Positions 1 through 8,771 of a stretch of 64,000 nucleotides of DNA are shown piece by piece. Under the pieces are notes generated by a model that was not told the origin of the DNA, did no database searches, and saw only the letters and a list, made by a program, of their open reading frames with translations. The stretch is from [Mycobacterium] fortunisiensis. Its GTDB lineage: Bacteria; Actinomycetota; Actinomycetes; Mycobacteriales; Mycobacteriaceae. A program made the position numbers and the translations under genes. The DNA lies in assembly GCF_019050325.1 (NCBI RefSeq), contig NZ_VOMB01000012.1, positions 62,001 to 126,000 on the forward strand, read 5' to 3'. Each line of letters opens with the position of its first letter. Position 1 is the first letter of the stretch.

Positions 1-2185
1 CCGGCGGGGTTTCGCCACTGTCGGGCAACCGCACGATGATGCCGTCGTCGGACGCGGTGGGTTTCTCGTCGATGCCGTAGCGTTCCCGCAGTCGTCGACC
101 CACCGCCAGCGCCAGCGGCCCGTGCACCCGCAACCCGTACGGGGAATGCAGGATCACCCGCCAGTCGCCGAGTTCGTCGCGGAAGCGTTCCACCACGAAG
201 GTGCTGTCGCTGGGGACCACACCGGTGGCCTCGCGCTGGTCGTGTAACAGCCGGTGCAGGTTGTCGGTGGCGAACCCGGCGAAACCCATTGCGTGGCAGC
301 GCTCGTCGAACTCGCTGCGGCCCAGCGCGGCCAGCTCGCCGGTGAACGCGCCGACCGCCGCCCCCAGCTCGGCGGGCCGCCCGACGTTGTCGCCACGCCA
401 GAACGGCAACCGGGCCGGCTGCCCCGGGGCCGGGATGACCAGCACCCGGTCGTGGGTGATCTCGGTGATCCGCCAACTGGTCGCGCCCAGCGAGATGACG
501 TCGCCGGGCCGGGACTCGTAGACCATCTCCTCGTCGAGTTCGCCCACCCGCGAGGGCTTCTCGGAGTCGGTGGCCAGGTAGACGGTGAACAGCCCGCGGT
601 CCGGGATCGCCCCGCCGGAGGTGACGGCCAGGCGCTGGGCGCCCGGGCGGCCGGTCAGGGTTCCGGTGTCACGGTCATACACCAGCCGTGGGCGTAACTC
701 GGCGAACTCGGTGGACGGATACTTGCCCGACAACAGGTCCAGGGTTGCCTCGAAGGCGCTGCGCGGCAGCGTGGCAAACGGTGCGCTGCGCCGCACCGCA
801 TCGAACCAGGCGTCGGCGTCGACCGGTTCCAGGGCCGCGACCGCCACGGTGTGCTGGGCCAGCACGTCGAGCGGATTGGCCGGCACGTGCATCGTCTCGA
901 TCTCCCCGGCACGCATGCGCTGCACCGCCACCGCACAGCCGATCAGATCGGTGCGGTGTTTGGGGAACAGCACACCCTGAGAGATCTCACCGACCTGATG
1001 CCCGGCGCGGCCGATGCGTTGCAGGCCGCTGGCCACCGACGGCGGTGACTCGACCTGGATCACCAGATCGACCGCACCCATGTCGATGCCCAGCTCCAGG
1101 CTGGAGGTGGCGACCACGGCGCGCAGCCGACCGCTCTTCAGGTCGTCCTCGACCTGGGCGCGCTGCTCTTTGCTGACCGAGCCGTGATGGGCCCGGGCCA
1201 GCAGCGGCGGGGCGCCGTTGGCCTGGCCGCTGGCCATGAGCTGAGCCGGTGCGCCCCCGCCGACCCGGGGATTGTGTGTGGTCGGCAGCTCGATGCCGGA
1301 CCGTTCGGCGTGGATCTCGTTGAGCCGCGACGTCAGCCGTTCGGCCAGCCGCCGCGAGTTGGCGAACACGATCGAGGACCGATGCGCCTCGATCAGGTCG
1401 ACGATGCGTTCCTCGACGTCGGGCCAGATGGAGTTGTTGTCGAGGTGGGCCATGTCCGGTACCGGAACCTGGACCGAGAGGTCGAAGGTCTTGGCCGACG
1501 GCGGTGCCACGATCGTGGTCGGGGCCTGCCCGGACAGGAACCGGGCCACCTCCTCGGGCGGGCGCACGGTTGCGGACAACCCGATGCGCTGGGCCGGTTT
1601 GTCGAGCAGTTGATCCAGCCGCTCCAGCGACAGCGCCAGGTGCGCACCGCGCTTGGTGGCGGCGACGGCGTGGACCTCGTCGACGATCACGGTGCGCACC
1701 GAGGCCAGCGTTTCGCGGGCCGCCGAGGTGAGCATCAAGAACAACGACTCCGGTGTAGTGATCAGGATGTCGGGGGGCTTGCTCAGCATCGCGCGGCGCT
1801 GGCTGGGGGTGGTGTCCCCGGACCGGACGCCGACGCTGATCGACGGGGCAGCCACCCCGTGCCGCTCGGCCACCCGGGTGATCCCGGTCAGCGGGGTGCG
1901 CAGGTTGCGTTCGACGTCGACGGCCAGGGCCTTCAGCGGCGACACGTAGAGCACCGTGGTGCCCGAGCGTGGCTCACCCATGCCGGCCAGCTCGTCGATC
2001 GCCCACAGAAACGCGGCCAGGGTCTTGCCCGACCCGGTGGGCGCGATGACCAGGGTGTTGTCCCCTTCGGCGATGGCCGACCAGGCCTGGGCCTGAGCCG
2101 CCGTCGGCATCGGGAAGGCAGCCGTGAACCACTCCCGGGTCAGCGCGCTGAACCGGGCCAGCGGATCAGCCGGGGCAGGGGTCAC
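1..2185 (-). CDS. lhr: ATP-dependent helicase Lhr (5' part, gene runs off the window)
   Basis: Large helicase-related superfamily 2 protein that translocates on ssDNA and unwinds duplexes during DNA repair. Read on the minus strand from a GTG at 2185, the first 728 codons are present and open to the window edge. Walker A (APTGSGKT, about residues 48-55) and the DEVH box (about 169-172) are intact. They are followed by the second RecA-like domain with a helicase motif VI-like QRIGRAGH and then the start of the winged-helix/Lhr-specific region. Family members are about 1,500 residues, so roughly half is visible. The next gene on this strand is the TetR regulator, as in M. tuberculosis where lhr neighbours a TetR gene. 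Confidence 0.93.
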   Translation of the reverse strand, partial: MTPAPADPLARFSALTREWFTAAFPMPTAAQAQAWSAIAEGDNTLVIAPTGSGKTLAAFLWAIDELAGMGEPRSGTTVLYVSPLKALAVDVERNLRTPLTGITRVAERHGVAAPSISVGVRSGDTTPSQRRAMLSKPPDILITTPESLFLMLTSAARETLASVRTVIVDEVHAVAATKRGAHLALSLERLDQLLDKPAQRIGLSATVRPPEEVARFLSGQAPTTIVAPPSAKTFDLSVQVPVPDMAHLDNNSIWPDVEERIVDLIEAHRSSIVFANSRRLAERLTSRLNEIHAERSGIELPTTHNPRVGGGAPAQLMASGQANGAPPLLARAHHGSVSKEQRAQVEDDLKSGRLRAVVATSSLELGIDMGAVDLVIQVESPPSVASGLQRIGRAGHQVGEISQGVLFPKHRTDLIGCAVAVQRMRAGEIETMHVPANPLDVLAQHTVAVAALEPVDADAWFDAVRRSAPFATLPRSAFEATLDLLSGKYPSTEFAELRPRLVYDRDTGTLTGRPGAQRLAVTSGGAIPDRGLFTVYLATDSEKPSRVGELDEEMVYESRPGDVISLGATSWRITEITHDRVLVIPAPGQPARLPFWRGDNVGRPAELGAAVGAFTGELAALGRSEFDERCHAMGFAGFATDNLHRLLHDQREATGVVPSDSTFVVERFRDELGDWRVILHSPYGLRVHGPLALAVGRRLRERYGIDEKPTASDDGIIVRLPDSGETPP

Positions 2186-2221
2186 CTAGCCATACTGCCG
2201 CGCCGCACCGACAAGCCGGTG

Positions 2222-2875
2222 TCAGCGACGTTCGGGGGAGGCTGCACAGACCAGCTCGGTCGGCAGACCAGGCACCCGGCCGATCGCGTCGAGCAGGGTG
2301 TGTGCACAGCTGTCGGCGACGAACTGCGCGTCGAGGGAGGGATCCTTGAGCCGCTGCCGGCACATTTCGAAGGTCCAGGCCAGCCACGCATAGACGACGG
2401 CCCGCAGGTCGCGGTCGACCTTGGCGTCCAGTGGTCCGGACAGCGTCTCGCCGAACCGGTCCATGATCCGGTCGGCCTGGCGGTCGTTGTCGACGTCGTC
2501 GACATCCCGCAGCACCGGGTCGGTGCGGCCCAGGCCGAGGTAGGCCGCCCACGCACCGTGCGGGTGCTCTTCGTCGTAACGGAGGTAGGCCAGCACGCCG
2601 GTGCGCAGCTGGTCGAAGAGGGTCTGACCGGGTTCGGCCGGTGTGCTGGTGGCCTCGAACAGCCGCTCACCTTCGGCGCGCACCACGGCGGCGAAGAAGG
2701 CCCGTTTGTCGGGGAAGTAGTGGTACATCAGGGCCCGCGACACCCCGGCGCGTTCGGCGATCTCGTCGATGCGGACCTCGTCGTACGGGCGCTGCCCGAA
2801 CACCTCGGCTCCCAGCGCCAGCAGCTCGTTGCGTCTGTCGGCGGGGGAGAGCCGGCGTCTGGACTCGGCACCCAC
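2222..2875 (-). CDS. TetR/AcrR family transcriptional regulator
   Basis: DNA-binding repressor of 217 residues starting at GTG 2875. An N-terminal TetR helix-turn-helix spans about residues 12-58 (RIDEIAERAGVSRALMYHYF is a typical recognition helix stretch). A C-terminal ligand-binding domain with many aromatic residues follows. It is divergently arranged with the P450 gene, with only 65 bp between the two starts, so it probably controls that P450 and itself. It sits 36 bp upstream of lhr on the same strand. By position it matches the TetR gene beside lhr in M. tuberculosis (Rv3295); the ligand is unknown. Confidence 0.88.
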   Translation of the reverse strand: MGAESRRRLSPADRRNELLALGAEVFGQRPYDEVRIDEIAERAGVSRALMYHYFPDKRAFFAAVVRAEGERLFEATSTPAEPGQTLFDQLRTGVLAYLRYDEEHPHGAWAAYLGLGRTDPVLRDVDDVDNDRQADRIMDRFGETLSGPLDAKVDRDLRAVVYAWLAWTFEMCRQRLKDPSLDAQFVADSCAHTLLDAIGRVPGLPTELVCAASPERR

Positions 2876-2940
2876 GCCTGCAGCCTAGCGGCCCGCAGCC
2901 TTACTTGACACATGTATAACAACGCCGCGATCCTGGAGCC
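2876..2940. promoter_or_regulatory. tetR-P450 divergent intergenic region
   Basis: The 65-bp space between the divergent starts contains TTGACA at 2905-2910 and TATAAC at 2915-2920, around a central ACATGT (2909-2914). The two boxes are only 4 bp apart, so they cannot be a -35/-10 pair. The A/T-rich partially symmetric block is more plausibly the TetR operator overlapping promoter elements. GGAG at 2935-2938 lies too close to the GTG at 2941 to be an ideal ribosome site. Confidence 0.35.
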
Positions 2941-4320
2941 GTGACCGTTGCACGCGCGGGGACCGCACTCCCGGCGAAGCTGCCGCACCCGCCGCGGCGG
3001 GTGCCGCTGCTCGGCGATGTGTTCGGCCTGAGCTCCGAGTCCTCGATCGAGGGGGCGGCGGCGCTGGCCGCGCTCGGCGAAGTCTGCGAGCTGCGGTTCC
3101 TGGGTGCCCGGTACGTGATGGCCAGCGGTGCCGAGGCGGTGATGGATCTCAACGACGAAAGCCGGTTCTGCAAGCACGTCGGGCCCGACATCGAGGCGTT
3201 GCGGATCGCCGCCGGCGACGGACTGTTCACCGCCTACAACGAGGAACCGAACTGGCGCAAGGCGCACGACCTGCTGATGCCGGCCTTCAGCCGGGCCGCG
3301 ATGCACCGCTATCACGCGGTGATGTTCGACGTCGCCGACGAGCTCACCGACCGCTGGGATCGCCGCGCTGCCGCGGGCGACACCGTCGATGTCTCGGCTG
3401 ACACCACCCGGGTCACGTTGGAGACCATCGGACGCTGTGCGGCCGGGTACTCGTTCGGCTGCTTCCGGCACGACACCATGCATCCCTTCGTCGCGCACAT
3501 GGTGTCGGCGTTGCTCAGTGCCAACCGGCTCGGTCTGCTGCAGCAGACTTTTCTGCCCGCCCTCGTCTATCGGCGCATCGAGCAGCGGATCCGCCGTGAC
3601 GCGCAGTACCTGCGGGCGCTGGCTGACGACATCGTCGCCGCGCGGCGCGCGGAGCGCGGTGGCGAGCACGACGACCTGCTGCAGACCATGCTGGAGTCCG
3701 ATCTCGACGCCGCCAACATCCGCTTTCAGCTGATCAACTTCTTGATCGCCGGACACGAAACCACCTCCGGTGCCCTGTCGTTCGCGTTGTATTTTCTGTC
3801 GCAACATCCCGACGTGTTCGACCGTGCGCGGGCCGAGGTGAATGGGGTGTGGGGCGAGGAGCAACGGCCCGGATTCGAGAAGATCGCCAAACTCCGCTAC
3901 GTCCGACGGGTTCTCGACGAATCGTTGCGGCTGCAGCCAACCGTTCCGGCCTATTATCGCGCCGCCCGCCAGGACACCGTGCTGGCCGGAATCCATCCGA
4001 TGCGCAAGGGCGACTGGGCGCTGGCGGTGACCGCGGCTCTGCACCGGGACCCGCGATGGGGGCCCGATCCCGACGCCTTCGACCCGGACCGCTTCGCCCC
4101 CGAACAGGTGCGGACCCGCCCCGGCGGTCTGTACAAACCGTTCGGCACCGGTGAAAGATCTTGCATCGGAAGACAGTTCGCGCTGCACGAGGCGGTGCTG
4201 ATACTGGCGGTGCTGATCCGGCGTTATGACTTGAAGGCCGACCCGGGCTATCGGCTGCGGGTCCAGGAGCGGCTGACGGTCATGCCGGCCGGGTTCCAGT
4301 TGCGGCTGCACCGTCGCTAG
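2941..4320 (+). CDS. Cytochrome P450 (CYP102-like heme domain)
   Basis: Haem-thiolate monooxygenase of 459 residues. The I-helix oxygen-activation motif AGHETT lies at about residues 268-273, the K-helix ExxR (ESLR) at about 326-329, and the haem ligand Cys at about 408 in FGTGERSCIGR. The heme-loop form and the I-helix resemble the fatty-acid hydroxylase (CYP102/BM3) heme domain more than typical mycobacterial class I P450s, but no reductase domain is fused. It would need external electron partners; none is encoded alongside. Divergent from the TetR gene, probably its target. Substrate not known; a fatty acid or lipid is an inference from the subfamily resemblance. Confidence 0.92.
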   Translation: MTVARAGTALPAKLPHPPRRVPLLGDVFGLSSESSIEGAAALAALGEVCELRFLGARYVMASGAEAVMDLNDESRFCKHVGPDIEALRIAAGDGLFTAYNEEPNWRKAHDLLMPAFSRAAMHRYHAVMFDVADELTDRWDRRAAAGDTVDVSADTTRVTLETIGRCAAGYSFGCFRHDTMHPFVAHMVSALLSANRLGLLQQTFLPALVYRRIEQRIRRDAQYLRALADDIVAARRAERGGEHDDLLQTMLESDLDAANIRFQLINFLIAGHETTSGALSFALYFLSQHPDVFDRARAEVNGVWGEEQRPGFEKIAKLRYVRRVLDESLRLQPTVPAYYRAARQDTVLAGIHPMRKGDWALAVTAALHRDPRWGPDPDAFDPDRFAPEQVRTRPGGLYKPFGTGERSCIGRQFALHEAVLILAVLIRRYDLKADPGYRLRVQERLTVMPAGFQLRLHRR

Positions 4321-4367
4321 CCTGGCCATACCTGGCATGAAACGGCCCGTTTCGGGGTACCGTCACG

Positions 4368-5852
4368 GTGCACAGACGCGCAACGTCAGCAGGTCCGCGG
4401 ATGGAATGGTTCAACGCAGACGAATACTGGTTCGCCCGTGAGGTGTTGCAACGGGGGACCGCCGCGATCTACCTGATCGCGTTCATCGTGGCGGCCCGGC
4501 AGTTCCGCGGGCTGCTCGGTACCCGGGGCCTGCTGCCGATCCCGCGGTTCCTGGCCGTCAACTCATTCCGTCGGGCCCCGAGCCTGTTCCAATTCCACTA
4601 CTCCGACCGGTTCTTCGCCCTGGTGTGCGCCATCGGGGCGCTGCTCTCGGCGGCCCTGTTGGCCGGGGGCGGGAATGTGGTGCCGCTGTGGGCGGCGATG
4701 CCGATCTGGTTGCTGGTCTGGGCGCTGTACCTGTCGATCGTCAACGTGGGGCAGACCTGGTATTCGTTCGGCTGGGAGTCGCTGCTGCTCGAAGCCGGGT
4801 TCCTGATGATCTTCCTGGGCAACGACGACGTCGCTCCACCGCTTCTGGTGTTGTGGCTGGCCCGCTGGTTGGTGTTCCGGGTCGAGTTCGGTGCCGGGCT
4901 GATCAAGCTGCGTGGTGACCCGTGCTGGCGCAACCTGACCTGCCTGTACTACCACCACGAGACCCAGCCGATGCCCGGCCCGCTGAGCTGGTTCTTCCAC
5001 CACCTGCCCAAGCCGTTGCACCGAATCGAGGTGGCCGGCAACCACTTCGCCCAACTCGTCGTGCCGTTCGCGTTGTTCGCCCCGCAGCCGGTGGTCAGTG
5101 GCGCGGCGATCGTGGTGATCGTCACCCAGCTGTGGCTGGTGGCCTCGGGGAATTTCGCTTGGCTCAACTGGATCACCATCGTGCTGGCGTTCAGCGCCGT
5201 CTCCGACTCGGTGGCCGGCCGGCTGCTCCCGCTGCGAGAACATCAATTCGATGTCACGCCAATGTGGTTCGTGGTCGTGGTGGTCGCGTTCAGCGCGGCG
5301 GTGGCGTGCCTGAGTTACTGGCCGGCGCGCAACCTGTTCTCCAAGCGGCAGCGGATGAACGCCTCCTACAACCGCTATCACCTGGTCAACTCCTACGGCG
5401 CGTTCGGCACCGTCGGACGGACCCGCGACGAGGTGGTGCTGGAGGGCACCGCCGATCCGGAGCTGAGCGATCATACGGTCTGGAAGGAATACGAGTTCAA
5501 GGGCAAGCCAGGCGATGTCCGCCGGTGCCCGCGGCAGTTCGCGCCGTATCACCTGCGGCTGGACTGGCTGATGTGGTTCGCGGCCATCTCGCCGGCATAC
5601 GCGCAAGGCTGGCTGCGGATGCTGCTGACGCGCCTCCTGGAGAACGACCGTGAGACCCTGAAACTGCTGCGGTACAACCCGTTCCCCGACGCGCCGCCCC
5701 GTTATGTGCGGGCTCGGCTGTACCGGTACGAGTTCAGCAGCTGGGCTGAGCTGCGCCGCGACCACGTCTGGTGGCACCGGATCTCACTGGGCGTCTACGT
5801 TCCGCCCCAATCGCTGCCGTCGGCCGGCCGTTCAGCGGCCGGTGCGCAGTGA
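4368..5852 (+). CDS. Lipase maturation factor family membrane protein
   Basis: Multi-pass membrane protein of 494 residues related to lipase maturation factor (LMF, DUF1222), which in animals assists lipase folding; the bacterial role is not established. Several hydrophobic segments fill about residues 35-300. A conserved central loop with paired Trp/Arg and the sequence FGAGLIKLRGDPCWRNLTCL is typical of the family, and the C-terminal part is soluble and rich in Trp/Arg. The GTG at 4368 gives MHRRATSAG before an internal ATG at 4401 (MEWFNADEYWF), which may be the true start. The 3' end overlaps the convergent SDR gene by 21 bp. Confidence 0.87.
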   Translation: MHRRATSAGPRMEWFNADEYWFAREVLQRGTAAIYLIAFIVAARQFRGLLGTRGLLPIPRFLAVNSFRRAPSLFQFHYSDRFFALVCAIGALLSAALLAGGGNVVPLWAAMPIWLLVWALYLSIVNVGQTWYSFGWESLLLEAGFLMIFLGNDDVAPPLLVLWLARWLVFRVEFGAGLIKLRGDPCWRNLTCLYYHHETQPMPGPLSWFFHHLPKPLHRIEVAGNHFAQLVVPFALFAPQPVVSGAAIVVIVTQLWLVASGNFAWLNWITIVLAFSAVSDSVAGRLLPLREHQFDVTPMWFVVVVVAFSAAVACLSYWPARNLFSKRQRMNASYNRYHLVNSYGAFGTVGRTRDEVVLEGTADPELSDHTVWKEYEFKGKPGDVRRCPRQFAPYHLRLDWLMWFAAISPAYAQGWLRMLLTRLLENDRETLKLLRYNPFPDAPPRYVRARLYRYEFSSWAELRRDHVWWHRISLGVYVPPQSLPSAGRSAAGAQ

Positions 5853-6635
5853 CCGCTGGTAGCGCTGCATCCCGGCGATCCAGCGGTCGTAATCGGAACC
5901 CTTGTGCCGGTACATGTCGAGCACCTGTGGGTGCGGCAGCACGAGAAACCGGTCGGACTGCACGGCCTCGATCGTCGCCGCGGCAACCTGTTCGGCGCTG
6001 ATCACCTCGCCGGACTGCACGATCGAGGCCGCCCCCGCGGCAGCGTCGGAATCCGTCGCCGCCCGGACCGCGTCCAGCAGCGGGGTGGCCACCCCCAGCG
6101 GGCACACGCAGCTGACCCCGACGCCGTCGTCGCCGTAGGTGATGGCCAGCCACTCGGCGAAACCGACCGCGGCATGTTTGGTCACCGCGTATCCGGCCGC
6201 GCCGATCTGGGACAACAGGCCAGCCGCCGAGGCCACCGAGACGAAGTACCCGCTCCCGCGTGACACCCAGTGCGGCACAAGCACTTGGGCCGCCCGGACA
6301 TGGGCCCGCAGGTTGACGTCGAGGATGACGTCCCAGTCCGTCTCGGTGCCGAGACCCGGCGCACCGATGATCCCGGCGTTGGCGACGTAGATGTCGGGCG
6401 GACCGAACGCGGTGGCGCTGAGGGCCTCGATGTCGGCGGTGGCTCCGGCGTCGGCCTGGATCCCGAGCGCTTCACCACCGGCCGCCTGGATCTGCTCGGC
6501 GGTCTGTTCGGCCGACTCGGCGTCGAGGTCGGCGGCCACCACCCGGGCGCCCGCCGCGGCGAACGCCTCGGCGATCGCCCGGCCGATACCTGATCCGGCA
6601 CCGGTGACCACTGCGGACTTGCCAATGAGTTCCAT
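5832..6635 (-). CDS. SDR family oxidoreductase
   Basis: Classical short-chain dehydrogenase/reductase of 267 residues. The cofactor motif TGAGSGIG is at residues 11-18 and the NAG strand motif (VANAGIIG) and the catalytic YAVTK follow (Tyr near residue 150). An acidic residue after the second beta strand (ADLD) suggests NAD(H) preference. It lies 9 bp downstream of the aldehyde dehydrogenase gene on the same strand and is probably co-transcribed with it. The substrate cannot be read from sequence. Its 3' end overlaps the lipase maturation factor gene. Confidence 0.88.
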   Translation of the reverse strand: MELIGKSAVVTGAGSGIGRAIAEAFAAAGARVVAADLDAESAEQTAEQIQAAGGEALGIQADAGATADIEALSATAFGPPDIYVANAGIIGAPGLGTETDWDVILDVNLRAHVRAAQVLVPHWVSRGSGYFVSVASAAGLLSQIGAAGYAVTKHAAVGFAEWLAITYGDDGVGVSCVCPLGVATPLLDAVRAATDSDAAAGAASIVQSGEVISAEQVAAATIEAVQSDRFLVLPHPQVLDMYRHKGSDYDRWIAGMQRYQRSLRTGR

Positions 6636-6644
6636 GTGCCGTTC

Positions 6645-8195
6645 TTAGCCGAAATGCACGCCCTGGGCCAGCGGCAGTTCCGAAGAGTAGTTGACGGTGT
6701 TGGTGGCCCGGCGCATGTATGCCTTCCAGGCGTCCGAGCCGGACTCGCGGCCACCGCCGGTGTGCTTCTCGCCGCCGAACGCACCGCCGATCTCGGCGCC
6801 CGACGTGCCGATGTTGACGTTGGAGATGCCGCAGTCGGATCCGTCGGCGGCCAGGAAGCGCTCGGCCTCGCGCACGTCGGTGGTGAAGATCGCCGACGAA
6901 AGGCCTTGCGGTACTGCATTGTTGAGGGCGATCGCGTCATCGAGGTCGTCGTAGGTCAGCACGTAGAGGATCGGGGCGAACGTCTCGGTGTGCACGATCT
7001 CGGTCTGCGCCGGCATCCGCACCACCGCCGGGGCGACGTAGAACGCGCCCTCATCACCGACATCGTGGCGCTCGCCGCCGAACACCGCGCCGCCGTCGGT
7101 GCGGGCCTGCTCCAACGCCCCGACCATGTCCCGGTAAGCGCGGGTGTGAATGAGTGGCCCCACCAGGGTCCCGGCCACACTCGGATCGCCGATCGGCAGG
7201 CTCTGGTAGGCCGCAACGATCCGGGACACCACCTCGTCGGCGATCGAGGAGTGCACGATCAACCGGCGCAGCGTCGTACACCGCTGCCCGGCGGTACCTG
7301 CCGCGGAGAACACGATGGCCCGCACCGCGAGATCCAGGTCGGCCGACTGGGTCACGACGGCGGCGTTGTTGCCACCCAACTCCAGCAGCGCCCGGCCGAA
7401 TCGGGCGGCCACCCGGGGGCCGACCTCCCGGCCCATCCGCACCGAACCGGTGGCGCTGACCAGCGCCACCCGCGGATCGTCGACCAGCCGTTCGCCCAGC
7501 TCGCGCCCACCGAGGACCAGCCGGGCCACGCCGGCCGGGGCGCCAACATCTGCGGCGGCGCGTTCGATCAGGGCCTGGCAGGCGATCGCGGTAAGTGGGG
7601 TCAGCTCAGAGGGTTTCCACACCACGGTGTCGCCGCAAACCAGTGCGACCGCGGTGTTCCACGACCACACCGCCACCGGGAAGTTGAATGCGGTGATCAC
7701 GCCGACCACCCCCAACGGATGCCAGGTCTCCATCAGCCGGTGCCCGGGCCGTTCGGAGGCGATGGTGCGGCCGTACAGCTGGCGTGACAGGCCGACGGCG
7801 AACTGGCAGATGTCGATCATCTCCTGCACCTCGCCCAGCGCCTCGGAGGTGACCTTGCCCGCCTCCACCGTGACCAGGGTGGCCAGATCGGCCTTGTGCT
7901 CGACGAGCAACTCGCCCAGCCGCGCCACCAGCGCGCCGCGCACCGGCGCCGGGGTGACACGCCAGGCGGAAAAGGCCTGTGCGGCTTCAGAAATTGCCGC
8001 ATCGACCTGATCCGCACCGTCTTCGGGCAACGTGAACAGCACGTCACCGCTGATCGGTGAACTGGCGTGCAGGCCGGGGCCCGGAGCCGTCGGCTCACCG
8101 AGGTCGACAACGGCACCAATGGCGGTCAAGGCCTGCCGTACCCGCCGGCGCAACTCCTCGCGGGTGGGCAGCGTGGTCGGTGCGGTGGTGGTCAT
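6645..8195 (-). CDS. pcd: L-aminoadipate-semialdehyde / piperideine-6-carboxylate dehydrogenase
   Basis: NAD-dependent aldehyde dehydrogenase of 516 residues expected to oxidise L-2-aminoadipate 6-semialdehyde (from piperideine-6-carboxylate) to L-2-aminoadipate. The oxyanion Asn is at 171 (FNFP), the general base Glu at about 272 (ELGGNN) and the catalytic Cys at about 306 (GQRCTT). It resembles the ALDH7-like Pcd of M. tuberculosis (Rv3293) and sits beside lrpA and lat, which generate its substrate from lysine. A good ribosome site (GAAAGG) precedes the ATG at 8195. It is divergent from lrpA, with about 50 bp between the two starts. Confidence 0.92.
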   Translation of the reverse strand: MTTTAPTTLPTREELRRRVRQALTAIGAVVDLGEPTAPGPGLHASSPISGDVLFTLPEDGADQVDAAISEAAQAFSAWRVTPAPVRGALVARLGELLVEHKADLATLVTVEAGKVTSEALGEVQEMIDICQFAVGLSRQLYGRTIASERPGHRLMETWHPLGVVGVITAFNFPVAVWSWNTAVALVCGDTVVWKPSELTPLTAIACQALIERAAADVGAPAGVARLVLGGRELGERLVDDPRVALVSATGSVRMGREVGPRVAARFGRALLELGGNNAAVVTQSADLDLAVRAIVFSAAGTAGQRCTTLRRLIVHSSIADEVVSRIVAAYQSLPIGDPSVAGTLVGPLIHTRAYRDMVGALEQARTDGGAVFGGERHDVGDEGAFYVAPAVVRMPAQTEIVHTETFAPILYVLTYDDLDDAIALNNAVPQGLSSAIFTTDVREAERFLAADGSDCGISNVNIGTSGAEIGGAFGGEKHTGGGRESGSDAWKAYMRRATNTVNYSSELPLAQGVHFG

Positions 8196-8245
8196 CGTGT
8201 GCCTTTCTGGTTGGCTACGGTGCCGGATCGGCCGGGGGAGTTACA

Positions 8246-8719
8246 GTGCGGGCCATGGGCGAAGCCGACGCGTACGTGCTCGACGACACCGACCGGACCC
8301 TGGTGCGCGCGCTGGCCGCCGATGGCAGGGCCACGCTGGCCCAGTTGGCGGCCGCGGCCGGGTTGTCGGTTTCGGCGGTGCAGGCGCGGGTGCGGCGACT
8401 GGAGTCCCGCGGCGTCGTCACCGGATACGCCGCACGGCTCAATCCCGAGGCGCTGGGCAACATGCTGTCGGCGTTCGTGGCCATCACCCCTCTCGATCCG
8501 TCCCAACCCGATGATGCACCCGCGCGCTTGCAGCACATCCCCGAAATCGAATCGTGCCATTCGGTGGCCGGCGAGGAGAGCTACGTGCTGCTGGTGCGGG
8601 TGGCCTCGGCCAGGGCGCTGGAAGACCTGCTGCAACGGATCAGGACCGCGGCTGATGTGCGCACCCGCAGCACCATCATCTTGCAGACATTTTACAGCGG
8701 AAGGGACTATATCCCGTAA
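8246..8719 (+). CDS. lrpA: Lrp/AsnC family regulator LrpA
   Basis: Feast/famine regulator of about 157 residues with an N-terminal helix-turn-helix (TLAQLAAAAGLSVSAVQARV) and a C-terminal RAM domain that binds amino acids. M. tuberculosis LrpA (Rv3291c) is very similar and regulates the adjacent lat gene. GTG 8246 was chosen because GGGGGAG (8234-8240) lies 5 bp upstream; the in-frame ATG at 8255 (MGEADAYVLDD) is a reasonable alternative. The gene reads divergently from pcd and precedes lat by 52 bp, placing it to sense lysine or related amino acids and control the catabolic pair. Confidence 0.93.
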   Translation: MRAMGEADAYVLDDTDRTLVRALAADGRATLAQLAAAAGLSVSAVQARVRRLESRGVVTGYAARLNPEALGNMLSAFVAITPLDPSQPDDAPARLQHIPEIESCHSVAGEESYVLLVRVASARALEDLLQRIRTAADVRTRSTIILQTFYSGRDYIP

Positions 8720-8771
8720 CGAATCCTGTGTCAGTCCGGTGTGGCCGTAAAAATATCGCTAACATGGCGGC

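Noticed and set aside
1184..2908. A 574-codon plus-strand open frame
   Set aside because: It is antisense to lhr and tetR, its translation is Gly/Arg/His-rich without any domain, and the minus strand shows intact helicase motifs.
2905..2920. TTGACA and TATAAC as a promoter for the P450
   Set aside because: Spacing of 4 bp is incompatible with a -35/-10 pair.
2728..4338. A 536-codon minus-strand open frame opposite the P450
   Set aside because: It is a G/C-driven shadow of the P450 gene, which carries all P450 motifs on the other strand.
4563..5777. A 404-codon minus-strand open frame
   Set aside because: Antisense to the lipase maturation factor gene with a repetitive Gln/Arg/Pro composition and no recognisable domain.
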